The notes beneath the pieces were generated by a model, which saw nothing but the letters and a program-made list of their open reading frames with translations, was not told the DNA's origin and ran no database searches. Below are positions 1 through 12,420 of a DNA stretch of 64,000 nt, piece by piece. The position numbers and the translations under genes are program-made. This stretch comes from Phymorhynchus buccinoides (Eukaryota > Mollusca > Gastropoda > Neogastropoda > Raphitomidae), in the NCBI GenBank assembly GCA_017654935.2, contig CM065690.1, positions 28,584,832 to 28,648,831 of the forward strand, written 5' to 3'. Position 1 is the first letter of the stretch, and each line of letters begins with the position of its first letter.

Positions 1-167
1 CACTCTCAGAGCAGCGCCAACGGGAAACGGGGCCTTATAACTCCGCCGTTTCTTAACCGAATCGCTTCAAATTTGCTGTACTCAGCGTTACCAGTACTTG
101 GCGTTACCGTTACTAGGCATTACCAGTACGGTGCATTGCCAGTACTAGGCGTTGCGCTAGTCTGAAT

Positions 168-392
168 AAATCATCAACACTAAATTACAAAGTTTAACAC
201 CTGTATAAATCATCAACACTAAATTACAAAGTTTAACATCTGAATAATTCTCAACACTAAATTACAAAGTTTAGCACCTGAATAATTCTCAACACTAAAT
301 TACAAAGTTTAACACCTGAATAAACCCACAACACTAAATTACAAAGTTTAACACCTGAATAAATCCACAACACTAAAATAAAAAGTTTAAAG
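168..392 (+). repeat. 38-39 bp tandem repeat, six units
   Basis: Six near-identical units containing AACACTAAATTACAAAGTTT. The allelic array in arm B is at 47720-47945. Three further units lie at 48430-48565, outside the arm, so this repeat family brackets the 140-bp CpG-rich repeat. Confidence 0.95.
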
Positions 393-525
393 AGAGAACA
401 CGAATACGAAGATAACTAGCATATTTAGGGCCTAATCAGGTTATCGCAAAGGCCCGATACTGATGGATGCCATAGGTTTAAAAAGAAGGGTTGGAAGGGG
501 GGGGAGACTTAGACTTAGAGAGACA

Positions 526-680
526 TAATATATGTGTACATCTGGGGGTTTTAAAAATCGGGACTGTTCCTGGTATTGCAGTACCTCCAGGATCGTCCTA
601 CTATCTTCACATTTAAAAATGTCCCACGTGTACCTGTTCCAGGTCGGAGGACGTTAAACGGGTTTATGATTCAGACAGAG
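526..680 (-). mobile_element. SINE-like repeat (family S4), minus copy
   Basis: The reverse complement matches the insert at 34139-34351 that interrupts the LINE. Shared blocks include GTCCCGATTTT, GTGGGACATTT-like and a TTTAACGTCCTC-like segment. The allelic copy is at 47440-47590. The family name is a local label. Confidence 0.7.
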
Positions 681-704
681 AAAGACACACAGATATACAG
701 AAAC

Positions 705-708
<4 letters not shown>

Positions 709-742
<34 letters not shown>
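709..742 (+). repeat. (AG)n microsatellite
   Basis: Perfect AG dinucleotides. Similar tracts in this arm lie at 970-993 (AG), 1807-1871 (CT), 1956-1990 (TG) and 2771-2821 (CT). Each is mirrored in arm B. Confidence 0.97.
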
Positions 743-746
<4 letters not shown>

Positions 747-1409
747 CATAATGTCTTCAAATGATTTTTTTTTTAAGGAAACAAGACGCTACCAAAAGCT
801 GCCAGGCTACAAGTAAAGAGATAGTTTTCCTTGATAAAAAAAGTATACTTAGGCCATCGTCCCATATACAAAGCAAACAAAAAAGGTAAATCAAGAAAGC
901 ATGCACGTGCAAAGTATGATGCAGTAAGGGATACTTGGGCAAAATGTAACAACTGCTCTTAATATTTATCAGAGAGAGAGAGAGAGAGAGAGAGCGATGG
1001 GGACAGAAAGACAGACAGAAACGGAGACTAAGGAAGCGGGGCATAATGTGTACGAAGCACGGTCCAGTTTGTGCCCAGCTGTGTCCTAAGGCGGTGAACA
1101 CATCAAGTTGAGCCAAGCACAGAGCATCGAGGGCTCCTCAGCACTGCGAACTGATCGTGCGTTGGCGGCCCTAGCAGCCCTCTCTGTAAAAGATAAAATG
1201 AAAAAAGGACATAAAGAAAAATAAAGGAAGAAACAATAAGACAGAAGGAGAGGGGGGAGGGGGGGGGGCAGAAAATAAAAACTAAATACATCCGTTGTAT
1301 CCGTTGTTTTGTTGTTGTTGTTTATCCAAAATGACTAAACAACAAACAAACAAAAACGTAAGAAAAGACGGAGGCACTAGTCGCCATACAACTGTCAACG
1401 CTGAAACAA

Positions 1410-1745
1410 GGAAGAAGGATGCTACCCAAAGCTGCCATACAAGTGAAGCGATAGTTTTAATTGATTAACAAATGGGGTAAAGAAGCGGATCAACACCCCC
1501 TCCTCCATTTCTCAGTTCTTTCCGGCTTTTTTTTCATTCTTGCCTTTCTTACTACAGATTGATCGCTTAAACCTCTACCGTTTTTTAAATTCTTTATTTA
1601 ACTTTAATTTTCATCCATTCACACAATTAAAAATCTGCATTTAATAATAGTAGAAGAAAAAGGCAAGACGGAAAGAACGCCATGAACCAGGACTGTGACA
1701 GGGGGTGTTGATCTGCATCTTCACCAAAACTTGTTAAAAACTTAG
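1410..1745. mobile_element. Foldback MITE-like inverted repeat
   Basis: The segment containing GATCAACACCCCCT near 1489 is repeated in inverse as AGGGGGTGTTGATC near 1700. The flanks are also complementary: TTCTTTCCGGCTT and CTTGCC against GGCAAGACGGAAAGAA. The whole folds into an imperfect hairpin. A related half-copy lies at 9330-9430. The allelic copy is at 46360-46700. Confidence 0.6.
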
Positions 1746-1805
1746 TCTTCCTCATTATTAAAAAAACACACCCAGACTTTCTTTGTCAGTCATATGGATG
1801 AACAT

Positions 1806-1873
<68 letters not shown>

Positions 1874-1955
1874 GTTTATCTTTCTCTCTCACTCACTCTC
1901 ACATATTTACTTTTACACACACGCACTTAATTCGTAACTGACCTTCATAACTCTG

Positions 1956-1993
<38 letters not shown>

Positions 1994-2768
1994 TAATCGT
2001 ATATGTTCGTTGCTGTACATGCGCATGCGGTGTACATGTGTGCAAGCGCGCAGGTGCATAATATATGGTGCATGTATTAACCATTGAAGCACCAACTTTT
2101 CAGTTTCATGCTGGAACTTGTAAGAATGCGGCGTCGTCTATTCTCATCTAGTGTGTGAGTGAAGGAAATAAAGAGGAGGAGGGAGAGCAGGAGGACTCCA
2201 GTCACCATTGTCCTTCGATCCATCGTCCTAAAAAAAACACATAGATGGTGATTTTTAAAAAAAAGCAACCTACAAAATCACTAATGATCTAAACAAAATG
2301 GATAATAAATAAGCAAACGATTATTTCGATTTTTCATGGTCATGAAGAAAATTCAATGCATGAAAGTTGACCACAGTTTGTTTTATGCGCAATGCACTGG
2401 AGAGCTCCAGAAGAGAACATTTTCCATTGTGAACTAAAAACAAATATTTTTAAATCCCTTTTTTAAGAAGCAAAACCTGTCACGGAAAGTTTTAAATGTC
2501 TGTAAACTGTCTGTTTCCTGAAGACGACTGTCTTCTTTGCCTCAAATTTTAAATTTATATCCTGACCTTTTGAGCCTATGCAGGATTGAAAACGATTTTT
2601 TTAATATTAACCAGATAACCCAAACATTCACATTGCTAGCAGGTTTTTTAACCCTATCATAATATTTTTCTAATACTCTGTCACCCTGTAAACTGTTGTT
2701 TTCTTGAGTTCCCCAATGCATCTTGGGGGAAAACTGCTATGTATTGAATCTTCTTCATAACCCTGAAA

Positions 2769-2825
<57 letters not shown>

Positions 2826-2869
2826 TCTTTTTTTTTAATCATCATGCACTTTATCATTGGGGTAATAGC

Positions 2870-3165
2870 AGAAGAAAGGTTTTTATCTTTAAAAACTAAG
2901 AAAAATATTCTTTCGGGGAAAAATGATCTTACTCAGGGGTAGAAAAGATAGGTGTTTTTGTAATTACTCAGGGGCACATTCAGAAGAAAATATTTCATTC
3001 AGGGGCACAATAGAGAAATAGTTCATTCAGTGAAAATTAAAGAAACATTTAGACATAGGGATAAAACCAAAAGAAAGGTTTTCATTCAGGGGCAAATCCA
3101 TCGAAGACGTGTGTTCATTCAGATACAAATGTAAGAAAAAGTTTCCACAGAGAGGCATCTTCTAA
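2870..3165 (+). repeat. Diverged ~40-bp tandem repeat (TTCATTCAGGGGCA)
   Basis: The motif CATTCAGGGGCA and variants such as TACTCAGGGG recur about every 35-45 bases with AGAAA-rich spacers. The allele is at 44940-45235. No coding potential is seen. Confidence 0.75.
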
Positions 3166-3639
3166 GTAAAGCTTCCTCTTTCTGCATGCAGTTTTCTCCA
3201 TATAGTTTGTGTCCTAATATATCATTTTATTTCAATTGTGCAAAATGGACACTGAATAGAGATTTTCTTCAAAGACCAAGCAACGTTCTGGGGTCACCCT
3301 ATCTCCTGCACAAGTCGTCTAAACAAACAAAGCCCTTCCCAAGCGAACATCATTCTCAAAAGTTACTTCCCTTGGGCTACAATACCTTTCTGCCTTGTAA
3401 CCACAGATTTCACGTTTTCCTTATTAATTTAAAAAGAGACTGTTATTTGTTGCACGAAAACACATTTCGTGGGTCAGTCCTGAATAAGAACCAAATGTTT
3501 TTATCAAGGCGTAACGAGTACATAGGCCTACATAAACAAACCTGTAACTGATTAACCTGACTTGGAGTTGGAGTGTAAATTTGGTGGGAAGATGCAGTCC
3601 AGTTGTCTTCAAAGTGCGACTGAAAAAAACACCACAGCA

Positions 3640-4560
3640 ATGATGAATGATCTGGTGGTTTGTACCTGTCTGTCGTGAAATAGAAAATGTGAGTAATCAT
3701 GAATATGACTCCATTCACAAACTTTATCAACAAACTCTTCATTCTACACAATCTTCTCTTCTCCACATTCACTCTGGTCACTCTCTTTCTCTTCAGTCAC
3801 TCCTTTCTTCCATCTTAGTTCCACGGGGAGGTGCTAAGATTGTAAATTATCATTAACACATACATCACAATCTGGTGCTACTTCGTCAGACACAATAAAA
3901 TAATCAATAGTACTGCTCCCGTGAGGTGAAATACATGTGCAATGAGTCTCCCTCACAACAACCATTCAAAATGACTAAATCAGACATAAAAGCTAACAGA
4001 AATCCAATAAACTTTTCCCCAAATCATGGACAATTTAATCTTTTGAATGACGTGCACAAAGTTCATAACAATCACCATTATCCCTAGGGTTTAGATAACT
4101 TGATATGTTATCCACAACTGGCTGCTCACATCCTGTTCTGGTGGCATTTAAATCGCCACAAAAAAATAACATAAACGTTTTCATTTTGAATCAACTGTTG
4201 CAGCTTATCTTCCAAAATAAGAATACTATTTATTTATTTTACATCACAACCATTGTTAAAAAGACTTCCTTCAGGAAGAACATAACCAGCAATAAACAAA
4301 AAATATTTATCAACCTGAAGTAAATTCTTATCAACTTGTAGCACAACTCAATTATCGCATTTCAGTTCAATATTTGTTTTGCTAACGTAGAGAAGCAGTT
4401 TCTAACCAGTACTAATAGTAGGCCTACTTCCCCAGAATTTCTCCCAAACAATGACAGCTGATTAACTTTTTTTTATAATCAAGAAAAATATTGCTATAAT
4501 CAAAAGATTTATTCGCAAACATACAATATAAAATGTATTAACATATTTTAAAAACAATCA
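3640..4560 (-). pseudogene. LINE endonuclease (APE) fragment, copy 1
   Basis: Read on the minus strand, this matches the better copy at 6375-7260 almost base for base, with extra stops and frameshifts. The copy retains blocks corresponding to the DLNAT motif and the SDEV/CDVCV region of an apurinic-endonuclease-type nuclease of non-LTR retrotransposons. It lies directly upstream of a 52-bp minisatellite array, as copy 2 does, so the pair LINE fragment plus array was duplicated as a unit. It is non-functional. Confidence 0.75.
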
Positions 4561-4639
4561 AGACCATTCAGTTTATTACAAATATTTTCTGCATTATAGT
4601 TGAGGAACGATAACTGCGTTGACTGATCAACAACTGTCT

Positions 4640-6374
4640 ATTACTATTCCCTATTTATTTTTTAGAAGAGGCCGATGCCCATCACTGGCTGATCAACTAT
4701 TCCCTGTTTATTTTATTTCCTATTTATTTTTTGAAAAGGCCGACGGCCATCATTGGCTGATCAACTATTCCCTGTTTATTTTATTTCCTATTTATTTTTT
4801 GAAAAGGCTGACGGCTAACACTGGCTGATCAACTATTCCCTATTTATTTTTAGAAGAGGCCGACGGCCATCACTGGCTGATCAACTATTCCCTATTTATT
4901 TTTAGAAGAGGCCGACGGCCATCACTGGCTGATCAACTATTCCCTATTTATTTTATTTCCTATTTATTTTTTGAAAAGGCCGACGGCCATCATTGGCTGA
5001 TCAACTATTCCCTATTTATTTTATTTCCTATTTATTTTTTGAAAAGGCCGACGGCCATCACTGGCTGATCAACTATTCCCTATTTATTTTTAGAAGAGGC
5101 CGACGCCCATCACTGGCTGATCAACTATTCCCTATTTATTTTTAGAAGAGGCCGGCGGCCATCACTGGCTGATCAACTATTCCCTATTTATTTTTAGAAG
5201 AGGCCGACGGCCATCACTGGCTGATCAACTATTCCCTATTTATTTTTAGAAGAGGCCGACGCCCATCACTGGCTGATCAACTATTCCCTATTTATTTTTA
5301 GAAGAGGCCGACGGCCATCACTGGCTGATCAACTATTCCCTATTTATTTTTAGAAGAGGCCGACGGCCATCACTGGCTGATCAACTATTCCCTATTTATT
5401 TTTAGAAGAGGCCGACGGCCATCACTGGCTGATCAACTATTCCCTATTTATTTTTAGAAGAGGCCGACGCCCATCACTGGCTGATCAACTATTCCCTATT
5501 TATTTTTAGAAGAGGCCGACGGCCATCACTGGCTGATCAACTATTCCCTATTTATTTTTAGAAGAGGCCGACGGCCATCACTGGCTGATCAACTACTCCC
5601 TATTTATTTTTAGAAGAGGCCGACGGCCATCACTGGCTGATCAACTACTCCCTATTTATTTTTAGAAGAGGCCGGCGGCCATCACTGGCTGATCAACTAC
5701 TCCCTATTTATTTTTAGAAGAGGCCGGCGGCCATCACTGGCTGATCAACTACTCCCTATTTATTTTTAGAAGAGGCCGGCGGCCATCACTGGCTGATCAA
5801 CTACTCCCTATTTATTTTTAGAAGAGGCCGGCGGCCATCACTGGCTGATCAACTATTCCCTATTTATTTTTAGAAGAGGCCGGCGGCCATCACTGGCTGA
5901 TCAACTATTCCCTATTTATTTTTAGAAGAGGCCGGCAGCCATCACTGGCTGATCAACTACTCCCTATTTATTATTAGAAGAGGCCAACGGCCATCACTGA
6001 CTGATCAACTATTCCCTGTTTATTTTATTCCCTATTTATTTTTTGAAAAGGCCGACGGCCATCACTGGCTGATCAACTGTTCCCTATTTATTTTTAGAAG
6101 AGTCGGACGCCCATCACTGGCTGATCAACTATTCCCTATTTATTTTTAGAAGAGGCCGACGCCCATCACTGGCTGATCAACTATTCCCTATTTATTTTTA
6201 GAAGAGGCCGATGGCCATCAATGGCTGATCAACTACTCCCTATTTATTTTTAGAAGAGGCCGACGGCCATCACTGGCTGATCAACTATTCCCTATTTATT
6301 TTTAGGAGAGGCCGACGGCCATCACTGGCTGATCAACTATTCCTTATTTATTTTTAGAAGAGGCCGACACCCAT
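4640..6374 (+). repeat. 52-bp minisatellite array 1 (about 33 units)
   Basis: The unit of 52 bases contains GGCCATCACTGGCTGATCAA and an AT-rich CTATTTATTTTTAGAAGAGG part. Common variants are CGACGG, CGACGC and CGGCGG. Some units carry an extra TATTTTATTTCC insert. The allelic array at 42421-43465 is about 690 bases shorter, roughly 13 units. Confidence 0.97.
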
Positions 6375-7260
6375 CATGTCGTAAAATAGAAAATGTGAGT
6401 AAACATGAATATGACTCCATTCACACAAATTATCAACAAACTCTTCATTCCACACAATCTTCTCTTCTCCACATTCACTCTGGTCACTCTCTTTCTCTTC
6501 AGTCACTCCTTTCTTCCATCTTAGTTCCACGGGGAGGTGCAAAGATTGTGAATTATCACTAACACACACATCACAATCTGGTACTACTTCGTCAGACAAT
6601 AAAATAATCAATAGTACTGCTCCCCTGAGGTGAAATATATGTGCAACCTCCATATGAGTCTCCTTCACAACAACCATTCAAAATGACTAACTCAGACATA
6701 AAACAGAAATCCAATACACTTTCCCCAAATCATTAACAATTTCATCTTTTGAATGACGTACGTAAAGTGAATCACAATCACTATCATCCCTAGGGTTTAG
6801 ATAACGTGACTTATTATCCACACCTGGCTGCTTACATCCTGTTGTGGCATTTAAATCGCCACCAAAAATAGCATAAACATTTTCATTTTGAGTCAACTGT
6901 TCCAGCTTATCTTCCAAAATAAGAATACTATTTATCTATTTTACATCACAACCATTGTTAAAAGGACTTGCTTCGGGAAGAACGTAACCAACAATAAACA
7001 AAACATCTTTATCAACCTGAAGTAAATTCTTATCAACTTGTAGCACAACTAAATTATCGTATTTCACTTCAATATTTGTTTTGCTAACTTACAGAAGCAG
7101 TTTCTAACCAATACTAATAGTAGGCCTACTTCCCTAGCATTTCTCCTAAACAATGACAGCTGATTAACTTTTTTTTTAATCAAGAAAAATATTGCTATAA
7201 TCAAAAGATTTATTCGCAAACATACAACATAAAATGTATTAACATATTTTAAAAACAATC
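6354..7260 (-). pseudogene. LINE endonuclease (APE) fragment, copy 2
   Basis: Minus-strand frames at 6687-6917 and 6354-6677 together look like the C-terminal half of the APE endonuclease of a non-LTR retrotransposon. A GGDLNATTG block corresponds to the GDFNAR catalytic motif. A downstream block with the SP-x-G-x-S-T-I-D-Y-F-like pattern is partly frameshifted, followed by VVPDCDVCVSDNS and SLHLPVEL, where the usual SDHFPL sits. The first frame ends at 6687 and the second restarts at 6677, so a frameshift separates them. No reverse transcriptase follows, because the 52-bp array begins at the 3' side. The allele is at 41878-42441. The clade cannot be fixed from the nuclease alone. Confidence 0.75.
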
Positions 7261-7339
7261 AAGACCATTCAGTTTATTACAAATATTTTCTGCATTATAG
7301 TTGAGGAACGATAACTGCATTGACTGATCAACAACTGTC

Positions 7340-7975
7340 TGTTACTATTCCCTATTTATTTTTTAGAAGAGGCCGATGCCCATCACTGGCTGATCAATTA
7401 TTCCCTGTTTATTTTATTCCCTATTTATTTTTTGAAGAGGCCGACGGCCATCACTGGCTGATCAACTATTCCCTATTTATTTTTAGAGGAGGCCTACGCC
7501 CATCACTGGCTGATCAACTATTCCCTATTTATTTTTAGAAGAGGCCGACGCCCATCACTGGCTGATCAACTATTCCCTATTTATTTTTTGAAGAGGCCGA
7601 CGGCCATCACTGGCTGATCAACTATTCCCTATTTATTTTTAGTAGAGGCCGACGCCCATCACTGGCTGATCCTATTCCCTGCTTATCTTTAGAAGAGTCT
7701 GACGCCCATCACTGGCTGATCAACTATTCCCTATTTATTTTTAGAAGAGGCCGACGCCCATCACTGGCTGATCAACTATTCCCTATTTATTTTTAGAAGA
7801 GGCCGACGGCCATCACTGGCTGATCAACTATTCCCTATTTATTTTTTGAAGAGGCCGGCGGCCAGCACTGGCTGAACTACTCGCTATTTATTTTTAGAAG
7901 AGGCCGACGCCCACCACTGGCTGATCAACTATTCCCATTTATTTTTAGAAGAGGCCGACACCCATCACATTATTG
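7340..7975 (+). repeat. 52-bp minisatellite array 2 (about 12 units)
   Basis: Same unit as array 1. It starts after the same GTTGAGGAACGATAACTGC flank seen at 4600, which shows a segmental duplication of about 2.7 kb. The allele at 40825-41455 has nearly the same length, unlike array 1. Confidence 0.96.
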
Positions 7976-8045
7976 TGGACAAAAAAGTGGCTAAACCAGT
8001 TTTCCCACCTACTGCCCCCTTCTGGCCTCCCCCCCCCCTCTATCC

Positions 8046-8280
8046 TGATTCTATCCAAGTGGCTGGATCAGTTGCATTCCCAATCTGTTTCCCTCCCTTC
8101 TCACCCACCGCCCCCCATCCTCATTCCACCCCACCATATGACACGCCTAGAAGTCGCTGGATCAGTTGCATTCCCAATCTGTTTCCCTCCCTTCTCACCC
8201 CCCCCCCCCCCCCATCATCATTCCACCCCACCATATGACACGCCTAGAAGTCGCTGGATCAGTTGCATTCCCAATCAAGT
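8046..8280 (+). repeat. ~97-bp tandem repeat, 2.5 units
   Basis: Units share GCTGGATCAGTTGCATTCCC and a polyC-rich part, then CACCATATGACACGCC. The open frames across it are low-complexity Pro/His products. The allele is at 40515-40760. Confidence 0.93.
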
Positions 8281-8865
8281 ACGCACGCAATGGTCATGCA
8301 TGTGCAAGCACGCGCACAAACTCACTCATGCGCGCACGTGTACATGCATGCACACGCGCAAACACGCGCACATCATGCACTCACGCGCGCACACATGCGT
8401 TGTAACAAGATTATACGCAACAAAAACAAACTCACCCTGGGGAAATAAAAAAGCTGTTTCACTCATCTTGTGGCGCAATCAGCAAGTCGAGACACAGGTC
8501 AACACATGAGTAAGCTGACTTAAGTGACCTAATTATTGACCTAATCTAGCTCGGAGAGAGGTCTCTGGCTATTTACTCTCTCTCTTTGCCTTATGTTAAA
8601 AACAAAATATTCCTTCTTTTTTTTTAAAAACCACGACAACGCCGATTAACAGTATATTCGACCTAAGTCTACATATCCTTAGTACCTACACGCATGCAAA
8701 ATTTGAGCGTCCTAGGTCCCTACGTTCAAACGTTATCGTGTTAACATAGATAGATAGATAGTCAGAAATCGCTGAAAGATTACCAGCTTCGCTTTCTTCG
8801 TTTGCGGCTGGTAACATTATCCGCAAGGCCTAGTTGGGTTAAGATGCAGATTCAATACCTCCCTT

Positions 8866-9203
8866 TTCCCCCGTGGGGATACCGGGGGTCTTTTGCATAA
8901 ATAGTTCCCCCACCTTCTGGAAGTTCTGTGCTTGTAGCTTCCTCTAATCTGTCACTCTCTTTGACTCTGCGTTTTCCCTTTGCTTACTGTCATGTACTAT
9001 CTTTCTGCCTTGCCTGGTCCATTCTCCTGCCATTTTTCACGAAACACTTTCAAAAACATTTTCTCCAGCCGAAGTCGGACTTGCTGGGCCTAACTATTTT
9101 CTTAGTAAGGTGCATAACAGCAGCATGACGCATCTGCGCTCATAATTGACAGGAAACTGTCTGAGCGATCAAAGAAGAAAAAGAAGAAGAAGAAGAAGAA
9201 TTC
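8866..9203 (+). mobile_element. SINE-like repeat (family S1), full copy
   Basis: About 335 bases running from CCCCGTGGGGATACCGGGGG through CCCCCACCTTCTGGAAGTTC to GAGCGATCAA and an (AAG)n tail. A near-identical independent copy is at 49602-49927. Shorter or diverged copies are at 10424-10705, 11908-11965, 12788-13145 and 54595-54780. The constant head and the trinucleotide tail suit a SINE. I did not find convincing A and B boxes, so it could be a LINE-tail derivative. Confidence 0.75.
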
Positions 9204-10119
9204 CTCCCTTGAACGTCTTTGGTTCGTTGCATTGTTTTTTTTTTAGTCGCGCCTTTGTATTCTACAATTAGCAAATAAAGGCATAGTTTTAATTGTTTAA
9301 AAGGATGAAAATTAACTTTAGAAAACGAATGAGGCTTACATGCAGTGATAAAGGCAAGACTGAAAAGGGAAATAACCGAGACAATGAAGGGTGGTAGGGT
9401 GCTGGGGGTGGTAATCTGCACCTTTGTCCCTAGTTGTCCTGTATTGACCTGACCTGACCTGATCGTATCAGAGGTCGATAAAACGTTCCTTCTCAAATTG
9501 TGAGAGCACCTTTTCCTTACGAAGCTGTTGTGATAGCCTACTCGCTACTGTTGGTGACTCAAGGGTGCAACAACAAACTATTTCCATCTGGGTTAGTCTT
9601 AACAGACAAAAGGATGAGAGAGAGCGGGGGAAAGAAAGAAAAAAAGACTACCTACAAAAATAGAGAAAAAGGGTGGTGGTGGTGGTGGAAGCAAACGAAA
9701 GGAGGAAAAAAGAAAGAAAGGAAAGGGGAAAAAAGAAGAACAAAAAATTAAAACCAAAAATGAAGGTGGGAGTGCTGATGGGTTGCATGATGAGTGAGCA
9801 AGATAGCGGAGAGCAGATGAATGATTGGGTTTGGTTTGAGAGTTGCATAATTATTTGCTTAAATGTAAATGTGTGTTTCATGTTTTTAATTGATATTTTA
9901 TTTGATCTTATTTTACATGGTGGAAGACAATTCTCCATGTGCGTTTGTACAATGCCAATGGACAAATAAGAAGAATAAGAACAAAAAGAACACTTACTTT
10001 GTGTGTTTTAGGAACTGCAGCAATACTGATGTCTCAACACGTCATAGAAAACGAAGCTGTAAGATTGGCTCGATTGCTCTGTTTATGTAGTCTAAAGAAA
10101 ATAGTTCTTAGCAGGACAC

Positions 10120-10340
10120 AAACATGTAGACCGTGAGCCACCCTATACCCCCCCCCCCCCCCTGCACCCACCTGCGGATTTTATGAGACATATACCCCAA
10201 TGAAAGTCTAACCCCATAGCTATCGAAAGCAGGATGTTTGCCTTCGATCATCCTCCGGGTGTGGATGTGGCAAGGGCACAAACTTACGGTACTCCGAAAT
10301 GATGCGCGTCAAGAAGTCCAGAACACAAAACTTATTTTTG
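10120..10340 (+). repeat. Dispersed repeat (family S5)
   Basis: The block CAGGATGTTTGCCTTCGATC with flanking CATCCTCCGGGTG recurs in inverse at 13435-13560, and in the allele at 38470-38670. It adjoins a polyC tract and the next S1 copy. Confidence 0.6.
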
Positions 10341-10423
10341 CACCTGAAAACTGATACGAAAACTAATTATTTCATAATGTTATGCTATCCCAGTGGGTAC
10401 CAGGAACTCTTTTGTACAAATGT

Positions 10424-10705
10424 GTATAATTTCCCCCACCTTCTGGAAGTTATGTGCTTGTTACTTCCTCTAATCTGTCGGTCTCTTTGACTCAGCCTTT
10501 ATCCTTCACTTACTGTCATCTACTATCTTTCTTCCTTACTGGTCCTTTCCCCCGCTTTTTTTTCTTCCAGAAACCCCTATAAATATTTTCTCCAGACACC
10601 CTTGGCCCAGCTATTTCTTAGTTAGGCGCTTAAAGGCAGTATGACGCATCTGGGCTCATATGACATGAGACTGTCGAACCAATCGACAAAGTAGGGGAAC
10701 AATGC
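10424..10705 (+). mobile_element. SINE-like repeat (family S1), diverged copy
   Basis: Starts at TTTCCCCCACCTTCTGGAAG and ends near GTCGAACCAATCGACAAAG. It lacks the CCCCGTGGGG head. Its allele is at 38100-38365 on the minus strand. Confidence 0.7.
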
Positions 10706-10857
10706 TCTTATGCAAGATAAAGAAGAGAGACTGCCATCACGATTATGGTTTGTACATTATTGATATTTGTATTAATTTGTCAGATAGTACTAGAAATTAG
10801 ATAACAGTATAGTCATGTTGATGTGACATGGAAATGTCTCATAATAACAGAAACACG

Positions 10858-11531
10858 CAGCTCATTAATTGTCCTCAGAGACATGCAGCTCATTAATTGT
10901 CCTCAGAGACACGCAGCTCATTAATTGTCCTCAGAGACATGCAGCTCATTAATTGTCCTCAGAGACATGCAGCTCTGTAATGATCCTCAGAGACATGCAG
11001 CTCATTAATTGTCCTCAGAGACATGCAGCTCATTAATTGTCCTCAGAGACATGCAGCTCAGTAATTGTCATCAGAGACATGCAGCTCATTAATTGTCCTC
11101 AGAGACATGCAGCTCATTAATTGTCCTCAGAGACATGCAGCTCATTAATTGTCCTCAGAGACATGCAGCTCATTAATTGTCCTCAGAGACACACAGCTCA
11201 TTAATTGTCCTCAGAGACATGCAGCTCATTAATTGTCCTCAGAGACACGCAGCTCATTAATTGTCCTCAGAGACATGCAGCTCATTAATTGTCCTCAGAG
11301 ACACGCAGCTCATTAATTGTCCTCAGAGACATGCAGCTCATTAATTGTCCTCAGAGACACGCAGCTCATTAATTGTCCTCAGAGACATGCAGCTCATTAA
11401 TTGTCCTCAGAGACATGCAGCTCATTAATTGTCCTCAGAGACACGCAGCTCATTAATTGTCCTCAGAGACATGCAGCTCATTAATTGTCCTCAGAGACAC
11501 GCAGCTCATTAATTGTCCTCAGAGACACGCA
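10858..11531 (+). repeat. 28-bp tandem array (about 24 units)
   Basis: The unit is 28 bases, containing CAGCTCATTAATTGTCCTC then AGAGACAY. Units abut directly without spacers. The allelic array at 37785-37940 has only five to six units, so this locus is strongly length-polymorphic. Confidence 0.97.
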
Positions 11532-11999
11532 GAAAGAAAACAAAAACCTTTTAGTTTGTACAAAAAAAAGAAGATCCGGATGGATGCAAAATTAAAGCTG
11601 TTTGTGCAATAAGGCAGGCAATAATATTATTGCCTTTGCAACATAGCCATCTTCAGTAGATACAGATACTCGGTTCCCATCAGCCAGAGCACAATTAAAC
11701 CCAAAGGAACGTAACTGATTGTTTTATAACTTTATGGTAGGAATAGTGAATGTTTTATGCTTAGAATTAATATCAAACCTAAACAAACTAAGAAAACACC
11801 TCAACCGGGAGAACCAAACTGAAAGTTGACGTGTGTCAGGTTTATGACATCGTAAAATCATGTGATGGCTGGCAGTTAGTGCCTTTCTTACCCCATGTTG
11901 AATTAATGTTCCCCCCCGTGGGGATACCGTGGGGTCTTATGTACAAATAGTTCCCCCACCTTATGGAAGTTCAATGATTCCTCTAAACTTCGAATCCCA

Positions 12000-12420
12000 T
12001 CAGGGTCTTGTGTGGTTTTTCGGCCCACATCGGCTCCTACCCAGAGTGAGTGTGCTGTGGACTCAATGGGTAGAATGGGACCACACAGTCGGGCTTCATC
12101 CACTTCACGGATGTGTATTGCGAGTGTTGCTCCAATTTCCTGACCAACACTGCAGGTGTCTGTTTCTGCCGGGCCGGGTTTTTGCCAGGATAAATTTGAT
12201 AGGGAGCGTGGAGGACAGCCCTGTCACGGATCGCAAGCCGTAATGGACCCCACAGCAGCATCTTCATCAGGACTCACTATCATATCATCATCATCATCAT
12301 TTGATAGGGAGCGTGGAGGACAGCCCTGTCACGGATCGCAAGCCGTAATGGACCCCACAGCAGCATCTTCATCAGGACTCACTATCATATCACCATCATC
12401 TATCATTTTTTTTTTAAACG
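12000..12420 (-). repeat. Dispersed repeat (family S3) with two ~107-bp units
   Basis: Minus-strand order is: (GAT)n, a unit with ACGGCTTGCGATCCGTGACA, then a tail with ACACCTGCAGTGTTGGTC. The unit is present twice here and five times in the allele at 30480-31000. An independent diverged copy lies at 16560-16790. The frames over it are repeat translations. Confidence 0.85.

Noticed and set aside
3186..3551. 121-codon frame conserved in both arms
   Set aside because: Conservation only reflects near-identity of the two arms, with no domain, splice or codon signal. The reverse frame is equally open.
4619..4828. Repetitive frame in the 52-bp array
   Set aside because: 52 is not a multiple of three and stops recur; a product of the minisatellite.
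10858..11531. 28-bp direct repeats resembling a CRISPR array
   Set aside because: Units abut with no spacers, the genome is eukaryotic and no cas genes are present. It is a minisatellite.
11985..12005. pol III B-box-like TTCGAATCCC
   Set aside because: No A box at suitable distance and it is not repeated in the better S1 copies.
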